A DNA stretch of 5,095 nucleotides from Planctomycetota bacterium. GTDB taxonomy: Bacteria; Planctomycetota; Phycisphaerae; WQYP01. The first letter of the stretch is position 1, and the number at the start of each line of letters is the position of its first letter. The translations under genes and the position numbers were made by a program. The notes beneath the pieces were generated by a model that was given only the letters and a program-made list of their open reading frames with translations, did not search any database and was not told the DNA's origin. Shown here piece after piece: positions 1 to 5,095 of the stretch. The stretch spans positions 1-5,095 of the forward strand of contig JAKATV010000496.1 in assembly GCA_021818565.1 (NCBI GenBank), in the 5' to 3' direction.

Positions 1-240
1 TGTGGGCGGCACCAACGAGCTGGCAAGTCTGACCGTGACCGGCCCGACCGGGATCAACGGCGGGGTGGTGACCACGGGCGGCACGCAGACCTACAACAGT
101 GCGGTGACGCTGGGCAGCAATGACACGTTGACCACGAGCAACAGTGCGGTGGACTTGGTATCGACAGTGGATGCGGCCACGGCCAATACGGAAAGTCTGA
201 CCGTTGCGGCGGGCACGGGGGCCGTGACCTTCGGCGGCGC
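1..240 (+). repeat. Tandem repeat, copy 1 (240 bp, 80 codons)
   Basis: Bases 1-182 match 241-422 at every position except 128 (T here, C at 368). That difference is TTG versus CTG, both Leu. The unit is a whole number of codons, so gain or loss of a copy keeps the frame. Because the window edge falls within the array, more copies probably lie upstream. The last 58 bases (residues ANTESLTVAAGTGAVTFGGA) differ from the matching part of copy 2. Confidence 0.95.
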
Positions 241-1963
241 TGTGGGCGGCACCAACGAGCTGGCAAGTCTGACCGTGACCGGCCCGACCGGGATCAACGG
301 CGGGGTGGTGACCACGGGCGGCACGCAGACCTACAACAGTGCGGTGACGCTGGGCAGCAATGACACGCTGACCACGAGCAACAGTGCGGTGGACTTGGTA
401 TCGACAGTGGATGCGGCCACGGTCGGCGGCGATTCGCTGCACGTTGAAACCGCCGACATGACCACTTTCAATGGTTCGGTGGGCGCGACGAACCCCCTGG
501 CCAGCCTGACGGTGGATAATTTAGATACCACAGGCGGAATTGTGCTGATGGCCAACGTGAATGCCACCGGCAATATCACACTGGATTCGGGAAGTTCATT
601 ACAGCAGGTATCGGGGGTGCTGGGTTCGCTGGTGCCGGTTCAGCAACCTACGGTTCACGGCGTACAAATTGCGGCCGGATTGGTTATCGACGGCAATATA
701 ACGAGCACTCGTGGCACGGTTAGCCTTGGTGCCGACATTCCCGTTGCCGAAGTTCCAAGTGTGGCGACAATCGTGACAACTAACACAACTGGTACGATTA
801 CCGTTACCGGTCAAAGCATTGCTATGGGGCAAAATCAGAAATGGACATCCTTGACCAGTTTAACCATCGGTACCTCGAGTTCGCCCGCAACCGCAACCGC
901 AACCCTTGGTGACTTGAATGTGGCTGGAACGCTCGGTGTTAATGCTGAAACAGTCTATATGGGCTTACGACCCACCGGTTCTGTTCTATTTCAAAATCAG
1001 AGCGGCTCGCTGGGGTTGGCCAAGCCGACACCGGAAGGGACGGATGTGGTCGCAGAATCAATTTCTTTTACTGGATCGCTTTCACAGGTAGGGATTGGTT
1101 ATGGAGCGCAGTTTGCAACGCCCACCGGCACAACGAGCGCCTCTGGCGGGCAATACATTGGCAATCAAGAAATCCACCAATACGGACCTAATATTACCGC
1201 CGGAGCACTTACTACAGACGCTGTCGGTACAGAGTATTATCTTGACCTTGTGGCCAGCGGCCCGGTCACAGATAATTTTATATTCGTTCCTCCGGTAGCG
1301 ACTCCCCCGGCGCAAACTAGTTATGTGACAACCCTTTCGGCAGCGCAACGCCGAGTGCTGATTAAAGCGGGCATCAACGCCCGCAATGCAACGATCTCGG
1401 AGCTGCTGCAACTCCGCGGTGGCGACACGGTGTTTAACGACATTATCCCCATTAAAGGCCGCTACCCGGTTACTACGCCACGACTTCCGTACCGGGAGAC
1501 CATGGATTTCATTGCCATGTATCGTGATTTGTTCTTGGTACCGGTGATTGATCCCAAGACTCATCAACAGCGAGTGGATAAGCAAGGCAATCCCGTGTAT
1601 CGGTCACGGCGCATGGAATTACATCAGCTTATCAGCAATTCTTACCGCAGCTATGTCCTGGGTTTAAAGGTGGAGGAAAAGATGATGCCGGCGCGGGAAC
1701 GATTGTTCAATGAACTGCTGGGGAAGTATAGCGCGACACCGATGGGCTTCCGCGCATGGCTGGAAAAGACGCCGTCCCAAGCCAAGGTGCTGGCCACGCT
1801 GAATCAACTTCGTGCCCTGCTGGCCCAGGCGATGCAACTTGGCTTAACCCCGGTGGAGATGCGGCTTTCGGGGAACACGATTCTCGCGTACTTGAATCCG
1901 GAAGCATTGTCCGAAAGTCAATTTGAAGAGGCAGTTTTAGGACGCAAGTTATTAAACCAGTGA
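1..1963 (+). CDS. Large beta-repeat surface protein (adhesin-like), 3' part only; 5' end outside the window
   Basis: The frame is open to the left edge and ends in TGA at 1961-1963, giving 653 visible codons. The GTG at 2 lies inside a repeat and is not a credible start. Residues 1-159 are two near-identical repeats of about 80 residues rich in Thr, Gly, Val, Ser and Asn (motifs ASLTVTG, TYNSAVTLG, NDTLTTSNSAVDL), then a decayed third copy to about 190. Residues 190-428 continue as non-repeating beta-type sequence. A Pro-rich hinge (VPPVATPPAQ, 429-438) leads to a charged, helix-rich domain (446-653) that I do not recognise. Such repeats are known from filamentous-haemagglutinin-like and beta-strand-repeat proteins that form long surface fibres. 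Adhesion is inferred from repeat style only. No C-terminal beta-barrel, LPXTG or PEP-CTERM motif is visible, so the export route is unknown. It lies 83 bp upstream of tssA, but a terminator and promoter separate them. Confidence 0.85.
   Translation, partial: VGGTNELASLTVTGPTGINGGVVTTGGTQTYNSAVTLGSNDTLTTSNSAVDLVSTVDAATANTESLTVAAGTGAVTFGGAVGGTNELASLTVTGPTGINGGVVTTGGTQTYNSAVTLGSNDTLTTSNSAVDLVSTVDAATVGGDSLHVETADMTTFNGSVGATNPLASLTVDNLDTTGGIVLMANVNATGNITLDSGSSLQQVSGVLGSLVPVQQPTVHGVQIAAGLVIDGNITSTRGTVSLGADIPVAEVPSVATIVTTNTTGTITVTGQSIAMGQNQKWTSLTSLTIGTSSSPATATATLGDLNVAGTLGVNAETVYMGLRPTGSVLFQNQSGSLGLAKPTPEGTDVVAESISFTGSLSQVGIGYGAQFATPTGTTSASGGQYIGNQEIHQYGPNITAGALTTDAVGTEYYLDLVASGPVTDNFIFVPPVATPPAQTSYVTTLSAAQRRVLIKAGINARNATISELLQLRGGDTVFNDIIPIKGRYPVTTPRLPYRETMDFIAMYRDLFLVPVIDPKTHQQRVDKQGNPVYRSRRMELHQLISNSYRSYVLGLKVEEKMMPARERLFNELLGKYSATPMGFRAWLEKTPSQAKVLATLNQLRALLAQAMQLGLTPVEMRLSGNTILAYLNPEALSESQFEEAVLGRKLLNQ
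241..478 (+). repeat. Tandem repeat, copy 2 (first 182 bp nearly identical to copy 1, then diverged)
   Basis: The identity to copy 1 stops sharply at about 422. The remainder encodes a related but divergent segment (VGGDSLHVETADMTTFNGS) that keeps the SLxV and TFxG pattern and is one codon shorter, so the next unit begins at 479 with VGATN in place of VGGTN. This is the usual picture of an array whose last unit has escaped homogenisation. Confidence 0.92.
479..570 (+). repeat. Decayed third repeat unit
   Basis: The translation VGATNPLASLTVDNLDTTGG aligns with VGGTNELASLTVTGPTGINGG of the intact copies, keeping the ASLTV core. After about residue 185 the similarity fades into NVNATGNITLDSG, a generic beta-strand pattern. 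It marks the edge of the array and the change to non-repeating sequence. The right-hand boundary is approximate. Confidence 0.6.
885..904 (+). repeat. Short tandem hexamer (CCGCAA), about 3.3 copies
   Basis: Three exact copies of CCGCAA at 885-902 plus CC at 903-904 encode an Ala-Thr run in the repeat protein (PATATATLG). The 6-bp period is two codons, so slippage would change length without breaking the frame. It may be no more than local codon repetition. Confidence 0.7.
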
Positions 1964-1972
1964 TCCTGCTGG

Positions 1973-2009
1973 TGCGACGCGCTGTAACAGGACCGTCGCA
2001 ATTTGTTTT
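1973..2009 (+). terminator. Probable rho-independent terminator of the repeat-protein gene
   Basis: A 7-bp stem pairs TGCGACG (1973-1979) with CGTCGCA (1994-2000). A small inner stem, CTG (1982-1984) with CAG (1988-1990), can shorten the loop. The stem is followed directly by a T-rich tract, ATTTGTTTT (2001-2009). It begins 9 bases after the TGA of the repeat-protein gene. The interrupted T-run and the inner mismatches make it moderate rather than strong. Confidence 0.5.
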
Positions 2010-2013
2010 GCGA

Positions 2014-2022
2014 TGCTATACT
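2014..2022 (+). promoter_or_regulatory. Candidate extended -10 promoter for tssA
   Basis: TGCTATACT holds an extended -10 TG (2014-2015) and a TATACT hexamer (5 of 6 to TATAAT, 2017-2022). No good -35 lies at the right distance; the region overlaps the terminator stem. Extended -10 promoters can work without one. Transcription would begin near 2029, leaving a leader of about 18 bases before the tssA ATG, just enough to keep its Shine-Dalgarno site. Confidence 0.42.
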
Positions 2023-2033
2023 CCTCTGAAAAT

Positions 2034-2039
2034 AAAGGG
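2034..2039 (+). promoter_or_regulatory. Ribosome binding site of tssA
   Basis: AAAGGG lies 7 bases before the ATG at 2047. An in-frame TAA (2044-2046) directly precedes that ATG, so no longer in-frame start exists. The next Met, residue 30, would remove the conserved PCGxDLSYDPxF motif. Confidence 0.65.
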
Positions 2040-2046
2040 CCATTAA

Positions 2047-3135
2047 ATGTCTGATCTGAATATCGAGCCGTTGCTTCAACCGCTAGCCGCGGAGCATCCA
2101 TGCGGTGCGGATTTATCCTACGACCCGGATTTCATGGAACTGGAACGGCTGATTCAGGGCACGCCTGAACGGGAAATGGGCGATGTAAAGATCGCGGCTG
2201 AAGAACCTGATTGGCGCGATATTTCAGACCGCTGTCAGGCGTTGCTTACCCGCACGCGGGATTTGCGCATCATGGTCTACCTGACCCTGGCGGAATTGAA
2301 ATTGCGCGGCGCGCCGGGATTTCGGGATGGAATTGTGCTGATCCAAAAAAGTGTGGAATCATTCTGGCCGACGCTTTATCCGGCCCTGGATCCGGATGAT
2401 AACAATGACCCCACCTTCCGCGTCAATGCCATTGCCGCAATGTCGCCGCAAGGAGATGTTTATGGTGACATCCTTAAGTTTCCGGACCGCCTTCGCAGTA
2501 TGGTGCTGGCCGACTCCAAGCAGATCGGACCTATATGCCTGCGGGATATTCTAATTGCCCGTGGTGAATTAATCCCTCCAGAGGGCGAAGAAAAAAAGGA
2601 TCCTGGTATTATTGACGCGGCCTTTAAGTCCGCAAACCCAGAATCTCTGGCCCTGATTTCCCGGGCGATTGACGAGTCCATTGCGGCATGGGATGCCATG
2701 GACGCGGCATTAACCGCTCATGTTCCACCCGGCCATGCGGTGGATTTGCAGGGGAGCCGAAAGATTCTTAGTGCCATTCAGGCCGCGATGCGCCATCACA
2801 TGGGGGCCGCTGAGAACAAGAGTTCCGAAGCTTCCGCTGCGTCTTCTAGCGGCTCCGGAGCTGCCGGCACGTCGGCAGCCGTGGCACCGGCTATGCCCCA
2901 TAAAGCCGGGGGTTTTTCCGTCGGATCAATTGCGTCAAGGGCGGACTGCAACCGAGCCATTGATGAAATCTGCCGCTTTCTGGAAGCTACAGAACCCTCC
3001 AGTCCGGTTCCCTTATTATTAAAGCGGGCGCAGCGGTTGATCGATAAGAATTTTATTGATGTGATATCCGATCTTTCGCCGGATACGTTGGCTGCGATCA
3101 GGGCGCTGGCCGGATTGGCGAAGGAAGGGGAGTAA
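2047..3135 (+). CDS. tssA: T6SS assembly protein TssA (ImpA N-terminal domain family)
   Basis: The 362-residue protein matches the short TssA class. Residues 5-125 form an ImpA_N domain with PCGADLSYDPDFMELE (18-33), EREMGD (41-46), EEPDW (52-56) and LLTRTRDLR (66-74). A helical middle part runs to about 255. A Ser/Ala/Gly-rich, presumably flexible linker follows (256-290), then a compact C-terminal domain (293-356) with SRADCNRAIDEI and EPSSPVPLLLKRAQRLIDKNF. In the family, TssA docks on the baseplate in the cytoplasm and primes or caps polymerisation of the Hcp tube and TssBC sheath; short forms multimerise through the C-terminal domain. It is the first T6SS gene here, 135 bp before tssB and read the same way. 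Identification is firm; the exact mechanistic subclass is inference. Confidence 0.93.
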   Translation: MSDLNIEPLLQPLAAEHPCGADLSYDPDFMELERLIQGTPEREMGDVKIAAEEPDWRDISDRCQALLTRTRDLRIMVYLTLAELKLRGAPGFRDGIVLIQKSVESFWPTLYPALDPDDNNDPTFRVNAIAAMSPQGDVYGDILKFPDRLRSMVLADSKQIGPICLRDILIARGELIPPEGEEKKDPGIIDAAFKSANPESLALISRAIDESIAAWDAMDAALTAHVPPGHAVDLQGSRKILSAIQAAMRHHMGAAENKSSEASAASSSGSGAAGTSAAVAPAMPHKAGGFSVGSIASRADCNRAIDEICRFLEATEPSSPVPLLLKRAQRLIDKNFIDVISDLSPDTLAAIRALAGLAKEGE

Positions 3136-3172
3136 AAAAGGTGATTTCATAACCCCAATTTGTTCGCGTGGC

Positions 3173-3201
3173 TTGACATGATTTACGCCTTCGAGTAAAT
3201 T
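3173..3201 (+). promoter_or_regulatory. Sigma70-type promoter for tssBC, with inverted repeat in the spacer
   Basis: A perfect -35 TTGACA (3173-3178) is followed after exactly 17 bases by TAAATT (3196-3201; 4 of 6 to TATAAT with the key A2 and T6 present). The spacer carries a 6-bp inverted repeat, ATTTAC (3181-3186) and GTAAAT (3195-3200), separated by 8 bases and overlapping the -10. Its position suits a repressor operator. Transcription would start near 3208, giving tssB a leader of about 63 bases. Confidence 0.6.
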
Positions 3202-3229
3202 GGATCGTAAGAAAAGGGGTATACATTTT

Positions 3230-3246
3230 GTGCGGCACTTTCGCAC
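3230..3246 (+). promoter_or_regulatory. Small hairpin in the tssB leader
   Basis: GTGCG (3230-3234) pairs with CGCAC (3242-3246) around a 7-base loop. It ends 13 bases before the GGAG Shine-Dalgarno core, leaving the ribosome site free. There is no T-run after it, so it is not a terminator. It could stabilise the 5' end of the tssBC message or be chance. Confidence 0.3.
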
Positions 3247-3259
3247 GGGCAATTTTGAT

Positions 3260-3263
3260 GGAG
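3260..3263 (+). promoter_or_regulatory. Ribosome binding site of tssB
   Basis: GGAG lies 7 bases before the ATG at 3271. An in-frame TGA at 3256-3258 rules out a longer protein. The site overlaps an out-of-frame ATG (3258-3260) that opens a six-codon frame, MELSYG, ending at TAA 3276-3278 inside the tssB start region. Confidence 0.6.
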
Positions 3264-3270
3264 CTGTCCT

Positions 3271-3771
3271 ATGGCTAAGGCAAGCAGTCAGAAGTTTATC
3301 GCTCGCAATCGCGCACCACGTGTTCAAATCGAATATGACTTGGAACTCTACGGTTCAGAAAAGAAAATAAACCTTCCCTTCGTCATGGGCGTCATGGCTG
3401 ATCTTTCGGGCAACCCCGCGGAAGCGCTTCCCGGAGTGGATCAACGCAAGTTCCTGGAAATTGACGTTAATAATTTTGACGAACGCATGAAAGCCGCCAA
3501 GCCGCGTGTGGCGTTCCAAGTCGCCAACAAACTATCCGGTGAAGGCAACCTGCCGGTTGAACTCACCTTCGACAGCATGGATGATTTCTCGCCCGCCGCG
3601 GTGGCCCGCAAAGTTGAGCCGCTGCGAAAATTGTTGGAAGCGCGCACCCAATTGGCCAACCTTTTGACCTACATGGATGGCAAGGCCAATGCGGAAGAAT
3701 TGCTGGGGAAGGCGTTAAAGGACCCGGCACTGCTTCAGGCTCTGGCCGCAGCTCCTAAACAACCGTCGTGA
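3271..3771 (+). CDS. tssB: T6SS contractile sheath small subunit TssB (VipA)
   Basis: The 166-residue product has the usual length and conserved blocks of TssB: SSQKFIARNRAPRVQIEYD (5-23), LPFVMGVMADLSGNP (35-49), RKFLEIDVNNFDERM (59-73), PRVAFQV (78-84), and DDFSPAAVARKVEPLRKLLEAR (104-125). TssB pairs with TssC to form the cytoplasmic sheath around the Hcp tube; contraction drives the tube and spike into a target cell, and ClpV disassembles the contracted sheath. The start is fixed by the N-terminal SSQKFI block and the in-frame stop 15 bases upstream. tssC follows after 49 bp with no terminator, so the two are almost surely cotranscribed. A strong promoter precedes tssB, so it may be expressed apart from tssA. 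No anomaly is seen in the protein. Confidence 0.97.
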   Translation: MAKASSQKFIARNRAPRVQIEYDLELYGSEKKINLPFVMGVMADLSGNPAEALPGVDQRKFLEIDVNNFDERMKAAKPRVAFQVANKLSGEGNLPVELTFDSMDDFSPAAVARKVEPLRKLLEARTQLANLLTYMDGKANAEELLGKALKDPALLQALAAAPKQPS

Positions 3772-3808
3772 ATCTATTGGCTTTACCATTCTGATATTTT
3801 ATACATAC

Positions 3809-3814
3809 AGGAGG
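3809..3814 (+). promoter_or_regulatory. Strong ribosome binding site of tssC
   Basis: AGGAGG, a full Shine-Dalgarno sequence, lies 6 bases before the ATG at 3821. It is clearly stronger than the sites of tssA and tssB and sits in an A/T-rich gap, favouring high translation of the large sheath subunit. Confidence 0.85.
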
Positions 3815-3820
3815 CCAAAA

Positions 3821-5095
3821 ATGGCGGAACCAACACAGGCTCAATCCGGGGCGGTACCCTCGGCGGCAGCGGTTGAATTAAGCGAATTTGATTCGCTGTT
3901 AAAAAAAGAGTTCAAACCTAAGACCGACGGCGTAGCCGAACAAATCAAAACCGCGGTGCAGACTCTGGCCCAGCAGGCCTTGGAAGGAACATCGCTGATT
4001 TCTGATGATGTAGTGCGCTCCATTGAAGCCATCATCGCGCAGCTGGACGCCAAACTCACGGAACAGGTCAACGAAATAATTCACCATGAGGCGTTCCGAT
4101 CGCTTGAGGGGACGTGGCGGGGCCTGCATCATCTGGTAAATAATACTGAAACGGATGAAACCCTGAAAATCCGGGTTATGAACATCTCCAAAAAAGATGT
4201 TGGAAAGACCATTAAAAAATTCAAGGGTACCGCATGGGATCAAAGCCCTCTTTTCAAGAAGCTTTATGAAGATGAATTCGGCAGCCCCGGCGGGGAGCCT
4301 TATGGGTGCCTGATTGGTGATTATTATTTTGATCACTCTCCGCCCGATGTTGAAATTCTGGCGGGAATGGCCCAGATCGCCGCTGCCGCTCATGCCCCCT
4401 TCATCTCCGGAACATCGCCCAGCCTGATGAACATGGATTCTTGGCAGCAAGTCGGCGATGCCCGTGATTTGACCAAAATTTTCCAGACCCCGGATTATGC
4501 CCCGTGGCGGTCACTGCGAAAATCGGATGATGCCCGGTATATCGGCTTGACCATGCCGCGTTTCCTTTCCCGTATTCCCTATGGGGCCAAAACCAATCCC
4601 GTTGAAGAATTTGCGTACGAAGAAGATACAGGCAAAGCGGATCATAATAAATACACATGGTCCAATGCCGCCTACGCGATGGGTGTTAATATCAATCGAG
4701 CGTTTAAGCTTTATGGCTGGTGCTCGCGAATCCGCGGCGTAGAGTCCGGCGGCATGGTTGAAGGGCTGCCTTGCCATACCTTCCCCACCGACGATGGCGG
4801 CGTGGATATGAAATGCCCCACGGAAATTGCCATTACTGATCGCCGGGAAGCCGAGTTGGCTAAAAACGGATTAATGCCGCTGTCGCATTGGAAAAATACG
4901 GATTATGCGGTATTTGTCGGAGCGCAATCCCTGCAGGAACCGGAAAAATATGCCGATGCGGACGCCACGGCCAATGCCAATCTTGCCGCCCGCCTGCCGT
5001 ATCTTTTTGCCACCTGTCGTTTCGCGCATTTCCTTAAGTGCATGGTCCGTGACAAGATCGGATCATTTAAGGAACGCTCGGATATGCAGCGCTGG
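3821..5095 (+). CDS. tssC: T6SS contractile sheath large subunit TssC (VipB), 3' end beyond the window
   Basis: The frame runs from ATG 3821 to the right edge without a stop, giving 425 codons. TssC is usually about 490-500 residues, so roughly 70 are missing. Family blocks are in order: FRSLEGTWRGLHHLV (92-106), ETLKIRVMNISKKD, GCLIGDYYFDHSPPD, AAAAHAPFISG (187-197), YIGLTMPRF (240-248), WCSRIRGVESGGMVEGLP (300-317), EIAITDRREAELAKNG, KNTDYAVFVGAQSL (358-371), ARLPYLFATCRFAHFLK (390-406) and RDKIGSFKER (410-419). With TssB it builds the contractile sheath. In relatives the N-terminal helix of TssC is what ClpV binds; the matching stretch here is ELSEFDSLLKKEF (19-31), but ClpV binding is inferred. 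It lies 49 bp after tssB. The sequence is intact up to the edge. Confidence 0.97.
   Translation, partial: MAEPTQAQSGAVPSAAAVELSEFDSLLKKEFKPKTDGVAEQIKTAVQTLAQQALEGTSLISDDVVRSIEAIIAQLDAKLTEQVNEIIHHEAFRSLEGTWRGLHHLVNNTETDETLKIRVMNISKKDVGKTIKKFKGTAWDQSPLFKKLYEDEFGSPGGEPYGCLIGDYYFDHSPPDVEILAGMAQIAAAAHAPFISGTSPSLMNMDSWQQVGDARDLTKIFQTPDYAPWRSLRKSDDARYIGLTMPRFLSRIPYGAKTNPVEEFAYEEDTGKADHNKYTWSNAAYAMGVNINRAFKLYGWCSRIRGVESGGMVEGLPCHTFPTDDGGVDMKCPTEIAITDRREAELAKNGLMPLSHWKNTDYAVFVGAQSLQEPEKYADADATANANLAARLPYLFATCRFAHFLKCMVRDKIGSFKERSDMQRW

Noticed and set aside
2..4. GTG as the start codon of the first gene
   Set aside because: The same codon recurs at 242 and 479 as Val inside each repeat unit, and the frame is open to the window edge.
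1..480. CRISPR array or non-coding satellite
   Set aside because: The repeat unit is 240 bp, directly adjacent, without spacers, and in frame with the protein; the difference between copies is synonymous.
1082..1585. 167-codon minus-strand open frame
   Set aside because: It lies opposite the repeat-protein gene, whose frame is continuous and plausible there. The minus-strand translation is Arg/Cys/His/Asn-rich with no domain pattern I recognise.
2720..3022. 100-codon plus-strand frame inside tssA
   Set aside because: It overlaps the well-supported TssA frame through its linker and C-terminal domain and shows no recognisable motif.
3136..3172. Terminator after tssA
   Set aside because: The A-run and the ACCCC segment lack a nearby stem followed by a T-run; read-through from tssA into tssB remains possible.
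3777..3805. Promoter between tssB and tssC (TTGGCT, 17 bases, TATACA)
   Set aside because: Each hexamer matches only 4 of 6, and transcription would start near 3812, within the Shine-Dalgarno site of tssC, leaving no usable leader.
3899..4450. 183-codon minus-strand open frame
   Set aside because: It is opposite tssC in a region with several conserved TssC blocks on the plus strand; it is a shadow frame.

Overview
The window has two parts on the + strand. It opens inside the 3' end of a large repeat-rich surface protein gene (1-1963). It then runs into the start of a type VI secretion system (T6SS) sheath operon: tssA (2047-3135), tssB (3271-3771) and tssC (3821 to the right edge, cut about 70 codons short). 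Coding density is high. There are three short gaps of 83, 135 and 49 bp, and no convincing minus-strand gene.

The host must be a Gram-negative (diderm) bacterium, because the T6SS spans two membranes. G+C is in the mid-50s by eye and higher in the repeats. Genes use ordinary ATG starts, with Shine-Dalgarno sites of varying strength. The long beta-repeat protein with a non-barrel helical C-terminus reminds me of proteins in PVC-group bacteria (Verrucomicrobiota, Planctomycetota, Lentisphaerota), but proteobacteria are not excluded. I cannot name a genus.

Region 1 (1-1963) is the C-terminal 653 codons of the repeat protein. It holds an almost exact 240-bp in-frame tandem repeat (one synonymous change over 182 bp), a decayed copy, about 300 residues of non-repeating Thr/Gly/Val-rich beta sequence, a Pro-rich hinge, and a charged helical C-terminal domain of about 208 residues that I do not recognise. 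Region 2 (1964-2046) holds a probable intrinsic terminator followed at once by an extended -10 promoter, so the T6SS operon appears transcriptionally separate from the repeat protein. Region 3 (2047-5095) encodes TssA, which caps and primes sheath/tube assembly, and the two contractile sheath subunits TssB and TssC. A second, stronger promoter lies between tssA and tssB, with a 6-bp inverted repeat in its spacer. It would let sheath subunits be made in excess of TssA.

The T6SS genes are typical of their families. The less ordinary items are the C-terminal domain of the repeat protein, the nearly identical repeats, and the separate promoter and leader of tssB. I see no clear sign of a wholly new system inside these 5 kb.
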